From Nocardioides kribbensis (lineage in GTDB: Bacteria > Actinomycetota > Actinomycetes > Propionibacteriales > Nocardioidaceae): DNA of 64,000 nucleotides. The notes under the pieces are model-generated. The model made no database searches. It saw only the letters and a program-made list of their open reading frames with translations, and was not told where the DNA came from. Below, in pieces: positions 17,439-25,325 of the stretch. Positions within the stretch are counted from its first letter, which is position 1. Each line of letters opens with the position of its first letter. Where the stretch lies: positions 658,838 to 722,837 of the forward strand of contig NZ_JADCLL010000002.1 in assembly GCF_015070375.1 (NCBI RefSeq), read 5' to 3'. A program made the position numbers and the translations under genes.

Positions 17439-18746
17439 TCATGCGCCGTCCCGACGCCGACGGTTCGGCGTCGGCGTCGTGGGCCCGATCAGGACCTCTG
17501 GCGGGCCGGACCTGCCCCACGGGCCCCGCGCCCCCTCGGCCCCTCGGTCGGTGCGGGGGGCCGGTGCGCCCGGTGAGCTGGCCCAACCGCAGGTGGAGGC
17601 GCCCAGTGCCACGACCGCCGCGCCCACGAAGGCCGCCGGGAGCCCGTGACCGCCCGCGGCCGCCCCGACGAGGGTCGAGCCCACGGCCTGGCCCAGCACG
17701 AGGGTGACGAACAGGGTCGCGGTGGCTCCGGCCACCGACCCCGGCAGCACCTCCCCGGACCAGCTGATGAGCGCTGTGGTCGCTGCGACGAAGGACCAGC
17801 CCGCGAGCACGCACGCGAGGAGCGCCGCCGTCCGTGACGACGGGGCGACGCCGAGCAGGCCGAGCGCGGCGGCGAGCCCCGTGCAGGTGAGCGTCCAGGC
17901 CGTGGGGGCGGGGCGGCGTGACAGCAGGCCGGCGGTGGCAGCGGTCACCGTGCCGCCCACGCCGACGCCGATCCAGGCCGCCGTCGACCACCCCGCGCCG
18001 AGACCGGCCCCGACGAGGAGGCTGCGACCGTAGGTCCACAGGGCGGCCGAGGCCGCCCCGAGGAGCAGGGCCCCTCCCGCGGGTCGCGCCAGACGGGACC
18101 ACGCGGCCGGCCCGGTCCGCTGCGGGCGAGGGGCGAGGACGCCCCGCGCCTCGGGGCCGTGGGCGCGCGCCCGGGCTCCGCGCGGTCCGTCGAGCAGCAG
18201 GACGGCGAGGCCGGCCGCCGCCGAGACGGCGGCGCTGACGACGAAGGCCGTGCGCCAGTCGGGCGAGAGGGCCGCGGCGAGCACGCCGGCCGCGACGAGG
18301 CCGGGGCCGGTCCCGGAGTTCACGACGCCCTGGGCCCGGTCTCCCCGGGGTCCGTCGAGGTGGTGCTGCACCACCGCGACGAGGGCGGGGGAGGCGAGGC
18401 CGGCGGAGGTCGAGGCCACGACGGCCGCGGTCGCGAAGCTCGCCACCCCGCTCGCGGTGGCCATGCCGAGCGAGCCGGCGACCGCGGTCGTCAGCGCGGC
18501 GGCGACCAGGACGCGACGACGGCGTCCGGCCGCGGAGCCGCACAGGGCGCCGACGCAGTAGGCGACGGAGGCGGCAGAGGAGACCGCTCCCGCGGTGGCG
18601 GTCGTCAGCCCCAGGCTGGCCTGCACGTCGGGGAGGAACAGTCCGTAGGCCAGCCGCACCAAGCCGTAGGTCGCCGCGATGAAGCAGGTCGCGGCGACGA
18701 CGAGGGAGGTGTCGTGCGACGACGCTGACGATAACGACCGTTTCAT
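17439..18746 (-). CDS. Major facilitator superfamily transporter
   Basis: A 435-aa polytopic protein with about 12 hydrophobic segments, e.g. SLVVAATCFIAATYGLVRLA at the N-terminus and FVVSAAVSAAAGLAVLLLDG midway. The FxxAxYGxxR start and AGAVSSAASVAYCVGAL resemble YbfB/YjiJ-like MFS proteins. The substrate is unknown. The frame stays open another ~500 codons upstream through the divergent tetR gene and the repeat array, so the ATG at 18746 (MKRSLSSASSHDT) is chosen. It lies 23 bp from the divergent tetR gene, which probably represses it. Confidence 0.88.
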   Translation of the reverse strand: MKRSLSSASSHDTSLVVAATCFIAATYGLVRLAYGLFLPDVQASLGLTTATAGAVSSAASVAYCVGALCGSAAGRRRRVLVAAALTTAVAGSLGMATASGVASFATAAVVASTSAGLASPALVAVVQHHLDGPRGDRAQGVVNSGTGPGLVAAGVLAAALSPDWRTAFVVSAAVSAAAGLAVLLLDGPRGARARAHGPEARGVLAPRPQRTGPAAWSRLARPAGGALLLGAASAALWTYGRSLLVGAGLGAGWSTAAWIGVGVGGTVTAATAGLLSRRPAPTAWTLTCTGLAAALGLLGVAPSSRTAALLACVLAGWSFVAATTALISWSGEVLPGSVAGATATLFVTLVLGQAVGSTLVGAAAGGHGLPAAFVGAAVVALGASTCGWASSPGAPAPRTDRGAEGARGPWGRSGPPEVLIGPTTPTPNRRRRDGA

Positions 18747-18769
18747 TTTCGGGAGTCTAGGGTCTCGGC

Positions 18770-19354
18770 ATGGCGATCCGCGCGAGCACCGAGGCCCGAC
18801 TGCTCGACGCCGCCGACGCGCTGCTCTTCCGGCGGGGCGTGGCGGCGACGCCCGTCGACCGCGTGCTCGAGCTGGCCGGCGCCTCCCCGGCCACGCTCTA
18901 CCGGGCCTACGGCAGCAAGGAGGGCCTGGTCGCCGCCGCGCTCGCCCGCCGCCACGAGCGGTGGCTGGCGGTCTGGGACGAGGCGGTGGCCGAGGCCGCC
19001 GACGACCGGGGTCGGCTGCTGGCCGTCTTCGAGGCGCTCGACCGGTTCCGGGCGCGCCCCGACGGTGCGCGCTGGTGCGCGGTGCTGGGCACCGCGGCGG
19101 AGTACGCCGAGGCCCCGCTCGAGATCGACGCGGCCGTGCGTCGCGACACCGACGCCCTCCGGGCCCGCCTGCAGGCGCGGGCCGCGCCGCTGGTCGGCCC
19201 CGCGGCGGCGGAGGGGCTCGCCGAGGCGCTGCTGCTCGTGGTGTCCGGTGCGCTCGCCATGCGGCTGCGCGACGAGGCCGGCGGACCCGGTCGCGCCGTG
19301 GCCGAGGTGCTGGTCGACGCGGCGGTCCGCGACACCAGCGGGTCGTCCGCCTGA
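18770..19354 (+). CDS. TetR-family repressor (divergent from MFS gene)
   Basis: A 194-aa regulator. The N-terminal HTH reads ARLLDAADALLFRRGVAATP, PVDRVLELAGASPATLYRAYGSKEGLVAAA; the C-terminal helices are poorly conserved, as expected for the ligand domain. The ATG is 6 nt after TAGGGT (18758-18763), so the mRNA is probably leaderless. A short palindrome AACG-AC-CGTT (18733-18742) within the first MFS codons is a possible operator half, weakly supported. Ligand unknown. Confidence 0.87.
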   Translation: MAIRASTEARLLDAADALLFRRGVAATPVDRVLELAGASPATLYRAYGSKEGLVAAALARRHERWLAVWDEAVAEAADDRGRLLAVFEALDRFRARPDGARWCAVLGTAAEYAEAPLEIDAAVRRDTDALRARLQARAAPLVGPAAAEGLAEALLLVVSGALAMRLRDEAGGPGRAVAEVLVDAAVRDTSGSSA

Positions 19355-19435
19355 CGCGTCGCGCCCTCCGGCGCCGCGGGCGCCGGGGTGGCTGACCCCG
19401 CGTCGACGTGCACGCACCGTGGCGCACTGTCCTCC

Positions 19436-19512
19436 GCTGGGCCGCGGGGCCGCTGGGCCGCGGGGCTGCGGGGTCGCGGGGCCGCGGAGTAGCGGGGCCG
19501 CGGAGTCGCCGA
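19436..19512. repeat. Short GC-rich direct repeats at the left edge of the tandem array
   Basis: Repeated 8-10-mers of the type GGGGCCGC / GGCCGCGG (e.g. ccgcggggccgctgggccgc and cgcggagtagcggggccgcg) fill this stretch. They run directly into the first unit of the array. No gene is credible here; open frames in several phases result from the composition. Confidence 0.7.
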
Positions 19513-20293
19513 GTGGTGGCGAACGACAGGCTGGTGACCCTCTGGCTCGTCGTCTGCCGCCACTTGCCGCGGGTGTCGGCGCGCCCGGCAGCTGTGGGCG
19601 TCTCTCGGAGGCGCCGCGACTCCACTGCTGGGGCGCCGCGCCGCGGTGGGTGTCGGGGTGCGCCGGACCCGGTGGAGGTCGTCTGCTGGTCGTGGAGTGG
19701 CGGCGAACGACAGGCTGGCGACCCTCCGGCTCGTCGTTTGCCGCCACTTGTCGCGGGTGTCGGCGCGCGCCGGCAGCCGCGGGCGTCCGTCGCTGGCGCC
19801 GCGACTCCGCCGTGGGTGCCGCGCCGGCGCTGGCGGGGGTCGTCCGCCTCGGGTGTCGGCGCGCCACTGCTGCGGCGGGCGGTCGCGGCGGCTGGTCGCG
19901 GAATGGCGGCGAACGACAGGCTGGTGACCCTCCGGCTCGTCGTTTGCCGCCACTTGCCGCGGGTGCGGTCGTGCGCCGGCCGCTGGGGGCGTCCGTCGCG
20001 GGCGCCGCGACTCCACTGCTGGCGCGCCGCGCCGCGGTGGGTGTCGGGGCTCGCCGGACCCGGTGGGGGTCGTCCGCTGGTCAGGAAGTGGCGGCGAACG
20101 ACAGGCTGGTGACGCTCCGGCTCGTCGCTTGCCGCCACTTCGTCGGGGGTGTCGGCGCGCGCCGGCAGCCGCGGGCGTCCGTCGTGGGCGACGCGACTCC
20201 ACCGCGGGTCTCGCGCCGGCCCCGGCGGGGGCGTCCGCCGCGGGAGCCGGCGCGCCACTGCTCCGGCGGGTGGTCGCGGCGGGTGGCGGAGGG
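19513..20293. repeat. Higher-order tandem array A-B-A'-B' with an inverted repeat in every unit
   Basis: Four units of 184, 206, 185 and about 206 bp start at 19513, 19697, 19903 and 20088. Each begins with an inverted repeat: left arm GTGGCGGCGAACGAC, a 21-nt loop starting AGGCTGGTGACCCTCCGG, and right arm GTCGTTTGCCGCCAC (14 of 15 pairs in the consensus). The four inverted repeats are 19513-19563, 19697-19747, 19903-19953 and 20088-20138. Bodies alternate: units 1 and 3 share gactccactgctgg and gccggacccggtgg; units 2 and 4 share gcgcgccactgct and ggtcgcggcgg. The real period is therefore a ~390-bp dimer that was duplicated. Long open frames on both strands are composition artefacts. Together with its flanks this fills the gene-free stretch 19355-20367. 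Confidence 0.88.
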
Positions 20294-20367
20294 GCGGCGT
20301 ACGGCGGGTCGGCGGCCTCGAGCCGTCCTGGGCCGCGGTGCCTCCGAAGGGGCCGGGGACCTCCTTG

Positions 20368-20385
20368 TGAGTGAGTGCTCACTCA
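20368..20385. promoter_or_regulatory. TetR-type operator before the exporter operon
   Basis: TGAGTGAG-TG-CTCACTCA: perfect 8-bp arms with a 2-bp centre, 15 nt before the ATG of the tetR gene. It is the only strong palindrome near the start and is in the right place for autorepression of the tetR-ABC-ABC operon. Confidence 0.75.
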
Positions 20386-20400
20386 TCTACGCTCGACGGC

Positions 20401-21057
20401 ATGCCTCCCCGCGCCGCGCCGATGACCCCGCAGGAGCGCCACGACCAGCTGGTCGACGTCACCCTGCGCCTGCTGCGCGAGCACGGGCGCGCGGTGACCA
20501 CGAAGCAGATCGCGGAGGCCGCGGGGATCGCGGAGGGCACGATCTTCCGGGTCGTGACCAGCAAGGACGAGCTGGTCGACGCGGCACTCGCGCGGGCCTT
20601 CGACCACGACGCGATCTTCGACCGCATCGCCGAGATCGACCCGGCGCTCGACCTGCGCGACCGGATGGTGCGCCTGGTGTCGATCCTGCAGCAGCGCTTC
20701 CGCGCGACCTTCGGGCTGATCCGCAAGGTCGGGATGCTCGGGCCGCCCGCCCACCTGCACGACTCCGCCGAGGCCGACGCCGTGCGGGCCCGGCTCGAGC
20801 GGGCGTGCGTCGAGCTGGTCGGCGCCGACGCCGAGCACCTGAGCGTCGAGCCGGGGGAGATGGTGCACCGGCTGCGCCTGCTCACCTTCGCCGGCAGCCA
20901 CGAGCAGGTCGCCGACGGCCGCCTGCTGAGTCCCGAGGAGATCGTCGACACCGTGCTGACCGGGCTGCTCGCCCCCGCTGCGAGGCCGACCTGCGCCGAC
21001 CCCGCCACCACGCCGGCGCGGCCCGCGCGGCCGGTGCGTGAGGAGGCGTCGTGCTGA
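20401..21057 (+). CDS. TetR-family repressor of the adjacent ABC exporter
   Basis: A 218-aa regulator. HTH region: ERHDQLVDVTLRLLREHGRA, VTTKQIAEAAGIAEGTIFRV, TSKDELVDAAL. The rest is the TetR ligand domain (RDRMVRLVSILQQRFRATF, GEMVHRLRLLTFAGSHEQVA). The ATG is preferred over the in-frame GTG at 20371, which lies inside the operator. Its last 7 nt overlap the first ABC gene, so regulator and exporter form one unit, the usual layout for drug- or metabolite-induced pumps. Confidence 0.9.
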   Translation: MPPRAAPMTPQERHDQLVDVTLRLLREHGRAVTTKQIAEAAGIAEGTIFRVVTSKDELVDAALARAFDHDAIFDRIAEIDPALDLRDRMVRLVSILQQRFRATFGLIRKVGMLGPPAHLHDSAEADAVRARLERACVELVGADAEHLSVEPGEMVHRLRLLTFAGSHEQVADGRLLSPEEIVDTVLTGLLAPAARPTCADPATTPARPARPVREEASC

Positions 21058-22793
21058 TCCCGCTGCTGCGCGAGCGCCTCGCGGCGTACCGGCCCTGGCT
21101 GCTCGCCGTGGTCGGGCTCCAGTTCGTCGGCGTGCTGGCGATGCTCTACCTCCCCAGCCTCAACGCCGACATCATCGACCGCGGGATCGCCACCGGCGAC
21201 ACCGCCTACATCTGGCGCGTCGGCGCCGTCATGCTCGCGGTCTCGGTGGTGCAGATCGTGTGCTCGGTGGGCGCCGCCTGGTTCGGGGCGCGTACGGCGA
21301 TGAGCCTCGGTCGCGACCTGCGCGGGGAGCTCTTCGCCCGGGTCGGCACCTTCTCCAAGCGCGAGGTCGACCACTTCGGTGCGCCCTCGCTGATCACCCG
21401 CGGCACCAACGACGTGCAGCAGGTGCAGATGCTCGTGCTGATGGCCTGCCTCATCGCGGTGTCGAGCCCGATCATGATGGTGGGCGGCGTCGTGATGGCG
21501 CTGCGCGAGGACGTCGGGCTGGGCTGGGTGCTCGCCGTGGTCGTGCCGGCGCTCTTCGTGACGGTCGGCTTCGTGGTGAGCCGCATGGTGCCGAGCTTCC
21601 GGCTGATGCAGTCGCGCATCGACGAGGTCAACCGCGTGCTGCGCGAGCAGATCACCGGGGTGCGCGTGGTGCGCGCCTTCGTGCGCGAGCCCCACGAGAC
21701 CGAGCGCTTCGCGGGCGCCAACGCCGACCTGACCGCCGTGGCGACCCGGGCCGGGCGCTGGCTGGCCGCGATGTTCCCGCTGGTGATGATCGTGGTCAAC
21801 GTCTCCAGCGTGGCGGTCATCTGGTTCGGCGGGCAGCGCGTCGACAGCGGCCAGATGGAGGTCGGGGCGCTGACGGCCTTCCTGTCCTACCTGATGCAGA
21901 TCCTGATGTCGGTGATGATGGCGACCTTCATGCTCATGCAGGTGCCGCGCTCGGCGGTGTGCGCCGACCGGATCGCGGAGGTGCTCGGCACGTCGAGCTC
22001 GGTGGTGCCCTCGGCCACGCCGACCACGCCCGACCCCGCCCGCCGCGGTCACCTCGACCTGGTCGACGTCGGGTTCTCCTACCCCGGCGCGGAGTCGCCG
22101 GTGCTCGCGGGGGTCACCGTCTCGGCGCGGCCGGGGCAGGTGGTGGCCGTCGTCGGCTCGACCGGCTCGGGCAAGTCCACCCTGGTCAACCTCGTGCCCC
22201 GCCTGGTCGACGCCACGGCCGGCCAGGTGCGGGTGGCAGGCGTCGACGTGCGCGACCTCGACCCCGACGTGCTGTGGGAGCAGATCGGGCTCGTGCCCCA
22301 GCAGGGCTACCTCTTCAGCGGCACCATCCGCTCCAACCTCCGGCACGGCCGCGCCGACGCCGGTGACGAGGAGCTGTGGCGCGCGCTCGAGATCGCCCAG
22401 GCCCGCGACTTCGTCGAGCGGCTGCCCGAGGGCCTGGAGGCGCCGGTGGCCCAGGGCGGCACCAACTTCTCCGGGGGGCAGCGCCAGCGCCTCGCGATCG
22501 CGCGCGCCGTGGTGCGCCGCCCCGGGCTCTACCTCTTCGACGACTCCTTCTCCGCCCTCGACCTGGCCACCGACGCGCGGCTGCGCGCCGCGCTGCGGCC
22601 CGTGACCCGCGACGCCACCGTCGTGGTCGTGGCGCAGCGGATCTCGACGGTGCGCGACGCCGACCTGGTGGTCGTGCTCGACGACGGGCGGGTGGTCGGC
22701 CAGGGCACCCACGAGGAGCTGCTCGCCTCGTGCCCGACCTACCAGGAGATCGTGGCCTCGCAGGAGAGCGCGACCGCGGGGGTGGGCGCGTGA
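21051..22793 (+). CDS. ABC exporter half-transporter, degenerate-site subunit
   Basis: A 580-aa type IV (ABCB-like) exporter half: transmembrane domain about 1-320 with six helices and an ATPase domain about 340-575. Walker [11 protein letters not shown]-loop [12 protein letters not shown], signature [14 protein letters not shown], Walker [13 protein letters not shown] and the H-loop region VVVAQRIST. The catalytic Glu after Walker B is Asp (FDDS) and the switch His is Gln (AQR), the substitutions of the non-hydrolytic site in heterodimeric exporters such as TM287/288. GTG start with GAGGAGG 4 nt upstream, overlapping the tetR stop. Confidence 0.92.
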   Translation: MLIPLLRERLAAYRPWLLAVVGLQFVGVLAMLYLPSLNADIIDRGIATGDTAYIWRVGAVMLAVSVVQIVCSVGAAWFGARTAMSLGRDLRGELFARVGTFSKREVDHFGAPSLITRGTNDVQQVQMLVLMACLIAVSSPIMMVGGVVMALREDVGLGWVLAVVVPALFVTVGFVVSRMVPSFRLMQSRIDEVNRVLREQITGVRVVRAFVREPHETERFAGANADLTAVATRAGRWLAAMFPLVMIVVNVSSVAVIWFGGQRVDSGQMEVGALTAFLSYLMQILMSVMMATFMLMQVPRSAVCADRIAEVLGTSSSVVPSATPTTPDPARRGHLDLVDVGFSYPGAESPVLAGVTVSARPGQVVAVVGSTGSGKSTLVNLVPRLVDATAGQVRVAGVDVRDLDPDVLWEQIGLVPQQGYLFSGTIRSNLRHGRADAGDEELWRALEIAQARDFVERLPEGLEAPVAQGGTNFSGGQRQRLAIARAVVRRPGLYLFDDSFSALDLATDARLRAALRPVTRDATVVVVAQRISTVRDADLVVVLDDGRVVGQGTHEELLASCPTYQEIVASQESATAGVGA

Positions 22794-24817
22794 GCACGAC
22801 CGAGGAGCGCCCGGGCCAGCTGCGCGCGACCGACCGGCCCCCGCCGCCGGCGGGAGGCCCCGGCCGCGGCCCGATGGGCGGCGGGGGCGTGGCGCAGAAG
22901 GCCATGGACTTCGGCCCGTCGGCCAGGCGCCTGGTCGCGCGGCTGCGCCCGGAGCGCGCCGCGGCGCTGCTCGTCGTCGCCCTCGGCGTGGTCAGCGTGC
23001 TGCTCATGGCCGTCGGACCGCGCATCCTCGGGCGCGCCACCGACCTCGTCTTCGCGGGCCTGCTGGGCCGTCAGTACGCCGGGGCCGACGCGGCCGACCT
23101 CCCCGACGCGGCCCGCGGGCTCGACGTCGTGCCCGGGCGCGGCGTCGACTTCGACGCCGTCGGCCAGGTGCTGCTGCTGGCCCTCGGGGTCTACGTCGCG
23201 GCCTCGCTGCTGGCCTTCCTGCAGGGCTACGTGCTCAACGGGGTGGTGCAGCGCACCGTCTACCGGATGCGCGAGGAGGTCGAGGAGACCCTCCACCGGC
23301 TGCCCCTCACCTACTTCGACCGCAGCCCCCGCGGCGAGCTGCTCAGCCGGGTCACCAACGACATCGACAACGTCAGCCAGACCCTCCAGCAGACGATGAG
23401 CCAGCTGCTCACCTCGCTGATGACCGTGGTCGCCGTGCTCGCGATGATGCTGTGGATCTCCCCGCTGCTGGCCCTCGTGGCGCTGGTGTCGGTGCCGCTG
23501 TCGCTGCTGGTGACCCGGGCCATCATGCGCCGCTCGCAGGGCCAGTTCGTGGCCCAGTGGAAGCGCACCGGCCAGCTCAACGCCCAGGTCGAGGAGGCCT
23601 TCTCCGGTCACGAGCTGGTCAGCGTCTTCGGTCGTCGCCGCGAGGTCGAGGAGCGCTTCACCGAGGAGAACGACGCGCTCTTCGACGCCAGCTTCCGCGC
23701 GCAGTTCGTCAGCGGCCTGATCATGCCGGCGATGATGTTCATCGGGAACCTCAACTACGTCGTCGTCGCCGTCGTGGGCGCCCTGCGCGTGGCCAGCGGC
23801 TCGCTGACCCTGGGCGAGGTGCAGGCCTTCGTGCAGTACACCCGCCAGTTCACCCAGCCGCTCACCACCGTCGCCTCGATGGCCAACCTGCTGCAGTCGG
23901 GCGTCGCCTCGGCCGAGCGGGTCTTCGAGCTCCTCGACGCCGACCTCGAGCGCCCCGACCCGGACGAGGCCGGGGACGAGGCCGGGGCCGGGGGCACGGC
24001 GGTGGCCGCGGGCTCCGGCGTACGACGCGGTGAGGTGGCCTTCGAGCACGTGTCGTTCTCCTACAGCCCCGACCGCGAGCTCATCACCGACCTCTCCCTC
24101 GTGGCCCGGCCGGGCCAGACCGTGGCCATCGTCGGGCCCACCGGGGCGGGCAAGACCACCCTGGTCAACCTCGTCATGCGCTTCTACGAGCTCGACGGCG
24201 GCCGGATCACCCTCGACGGCGTCGACGTGTCGTCGATGTCGCGGGCGCGGCTGCGCGGGCGGATCGGCATGGTGCTCCAGGACACCTGGCTCTTCGAGGG
24301 CACCATCCGCGACAACATCGCCTACGGCCGGCCGGGGGCGTCGGCCGACGACGTGCTCGAGGCCGCGCGTGCGACCTTCGTCGACCGCTTCGTGCGCTCG
24401 TTGCCCGAGGGCTACGACACCGTCGTCGACGAGTCGGGCTCCAACCTCTCGGCGGGGGAGCGCCAGCTCGTCACGATCGCCCGGGCCTTCCTCACCGCGC
24501 CCGCGCTGCTCATCCTCGACGAGGCGACGTCGTCGGTCGACACCCGCACCGAGGTGCTGGTGCAGCACGCGATGGCGGCGCTGCGCGCCGACCGCACGTC
24601 GTTCGTCATCGCCCACCGGCTCTCCACCATCCGCGACGCCGACCTCATCCTGGTGATGGAGGACGGGGCCATCGTCGAGCAGGGCACCCACGAGGAGCTG
24701 CTCGCCGCCGCCGGGGCCTACGCCCGGCTCCACGCCAGCCAGTTCGCGGCGGTCGAGGCCCCGGCCGACGGGGCGGTCCGGGGGTCGGTCCAGGGGCCCG
24801 ACGAAAACCCCTTGTGA
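22790..24817 (+). CDS. ABC exporter half-transporter, catalytic-site subunit
   Basis: A 675-aa partner of the preceding subunit. A Pro/Gly-rich N-terminal tail (about 1-35) precedes six helices and an ATPase domain (about 415-660). Walker [11 protein letters not shown]-loop [12 protein letters not shown], Walker [13 protein letters not shown] with the catalytic Glu and the switch His in IAHRLST. The signature is LSAGERQL rather than LSGGQ, the expected partner defect of a heterodimer with one degenerate site. A ~60-residue insertion separates transmembrane helices 1 and 2. GTGA overlap with the upstream gene. A new promoter begins within its stop codon. Confidence 0.92.
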   Translation: MSTTEERPGQLRATDRPPPPAGGPGRGPMGGGGVAQKAMDFGPSARRLVARLRPERAAALLVVALGVVSVLLMAVGPRILGRATDLVFAGLLGRQYAGADAADLPDAARGLDVVPGRGVDFDAVGQVLLLALGVYVAASLLAFLQGYVLNGVVQRTVYRMREEVEETLHRLPLTYFDRSPRGELLSRVTNDIDNVSQTLQQTMSQLLTSLMTVVAVLAMMLWISPLLALVALVSVPLSLLVTRAIMRRSQGQFVAQWKRTGQLNAQVEEAFSGHELVSVFGRRREVEERFTEENDALFDASFRAQFVSGLIMPAMMFIGNLNYVVVAVVGALRVASGSLTLGEVQAFVQYTRQFTQPLTTVASMANLLQSGVASAERVFELLDADLERPDPDEAGDEAGAGGTAVAAGSGVRRGEVAFEHVSFSYSPDRELITDLSLVARPGQTVAIVGPTGAGKTTLVNLVMRFYELDGGRITLDGVDVSSMSRARLRGRIGMVLQDTWLFEGTIRDNIAYGRPGASADDVLEAARATFVDRFVRSLPEGYDTVVDESGSNLSAGERQLVTIARAFLTAPALLILDEATSSVDTRTEVLVQHAMAALRADRTSFVIAHRLSTIRDADLILVMEDGAIVEQGTHEELLAAAGAYARLHASQFAAVEAPADGAVRGSVQGPDENPL

Positions 24818-24840
24818 CGCCGCCGACGTCGACCTACCGT
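24812..24840 (+). promoter_or_regulatory. Vegetative promoter of the short-ORF locus
   Basis: TTGTGA (24812-24817) and TACCGT (24835-24840) are separated by exactly 17 bp, matching the actinobacterial housekeeping pattern TTGNNN-N17-TANNNT. The -35 box overlaps the stop codon of the ABC gene, so the locus downstream is transcribed on its own. Confidence 0.7.
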
Positions 24841-24872
24841 GGACGCACACGGGAAAGGAGGTGGTCCGAAGA

Positions 24873-24911
24873 ATGAGTTCTTCCAGGACGCGTGAGGTGG
24901 CTGCCCGCTAG
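24873..24911 (+). CDS. 12-aa short ORF with an exceptionally strong ribosome-binding site
   Basis: The peptide would be MSSSRTREVAAR. AAAGGAGGTGGTCC (24854-24867) is complementary over about 13-14 nt to the 3' end of 16S rRNA (one G:U pair), far beyond a usual Shine-Dalgarno, and lies 5 nt before the ATG. A GTG (24862) is in the same frame. With its own promoter upstream and stem-loops downstream it looks like an independent transcription unit rather than the leader of a gene: the next coding sequence is on the opposite strand. I have the impression that similar AAAGGAGGTGGTCC short-ORF loci recur in actinobacteria but cannot confirm it. Confidence 0.5.
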   Translation: MSSSRTREVAAR

Positions 24912-25038
24912 CAGCCCAGCGCCAACGAGGGGTGGAAGTCCCTCCGGCTGCTGGTGAATCCTCAGCAGTCACCCGACCCGCAGGTGATCCGGTCGCACGT
25001 CCGCCGGAGCGGCTCCCCGGAGCCACACCTGCGGGTCG
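24910..25038 (+). ncRNA. Structured RNA region after the short ORF
   Basis: Three nested or consecutive foldings. AGCAGCC (24910-24916) pairs with GGCTGCT (24946-24952) and encloses GAGGG/CCCTC (24927-24931 with 24940-24944). A 13-bp perfect stem, CGACCCGCAGGTG (24974-24986) with CACCTGCGGGTCG (25026-25038), encloses GGCTC-CCCG-GAGCC (25011-25024). The first stem overlaps the short-ORF stop codon, so translation could influence folding. No known riboswitch class is recognised. Confidence 0.45.
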
Positions 25039-25048
25039 TCCCACGTCC

Positions 25049-25067
25049 GGGCCCGTTCAGCGGGCCC
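25049..25067. terminator. Hairpin terminator between the short-ORF locus and the flagellar operon
   Basis: GGGCCCG (25049-25055) and CGGGCCC (25061-25067) form a perfect 7-bp stem with a TTCAG loop. It lies 15 nt beyond the last flagellar stop on the minus strand and ends the plus-strand locus, so it can work both ways. No U-tract. Confidence 0.55.
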
Positions 25068-25082
25068 ATCCACCGGACCCAC

Positions 25083-25325
25083 TCACTGGGCGGGCAGCTC
25101 CTCGGTCGGGGCCTCGTCGGCCGGCACGACGGCCGGCTGCGCGGCCGACGGCTCGCCGACCATCATCGCCACCAGCGAGATCGCGACCCAGCAGACCACG
25201 ACGGCCACGAGCCAGCGGGTGACGGCCACGTCGACGGTGACCGCGCCCGAGACGAACCCGCCGTAGAGCGCGGGGGACGCGACGAGCGCCGCGGCGCCGA
25301 GCACCGGGCCGGAGAGCAGGTTCAC
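25083..25325 (-). CDS. Small two-span membrane protein at the end of the flagellar operon
   Basis: An 80-aa protein whose GTG start overlaps the flhA stop by 3 nt. Two hydrophobic stretches are visible: GPVLGAAALVASPALYGGFV (about 6-25) and WLVAVVVCWVAISLVAMMVG (about 39-58), followed by an acidic, Pro/Ala-rich tail ending EELPAQ. No family is recognised. Translational coupling to flhA suggests an accessory role at the export gate or simple co-expression. A different long frame over the same bases is a shadow of flhA. Confidence 0.7.
   Translation of the reverse strand: MNLLSGPVLGAAALVASPALYGGFVSGAVTVDVAVTRWLVAVVVCWVAISLVAMMVGEPSAAQPAVVPADEAPTEELPAQ

Noticed and set aside
19513..20138. CRISPR array.
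   Set aside because: Units are 184-206 bp, the bodies are related to each other rather than unique spacers, and no cas gene is in the window.
17439..20258. A 939-aa frame ending in the MFS transporter.
   Set aside because: Its first ~500 residues run through the opposite-strand tetR gene and the tandem repeats; the transporter begins at 18746.
19065..21041. Several long frames across the 19.4-20.3 kb array, which repeat peptides such as VAANDRLVTLRLVVCRH.
   Set aside because: The same DNA is open in several phases on both strands, the peptides repeat only because the DNA does, and no start signal or fold is seen; treated as non-coding repeats.
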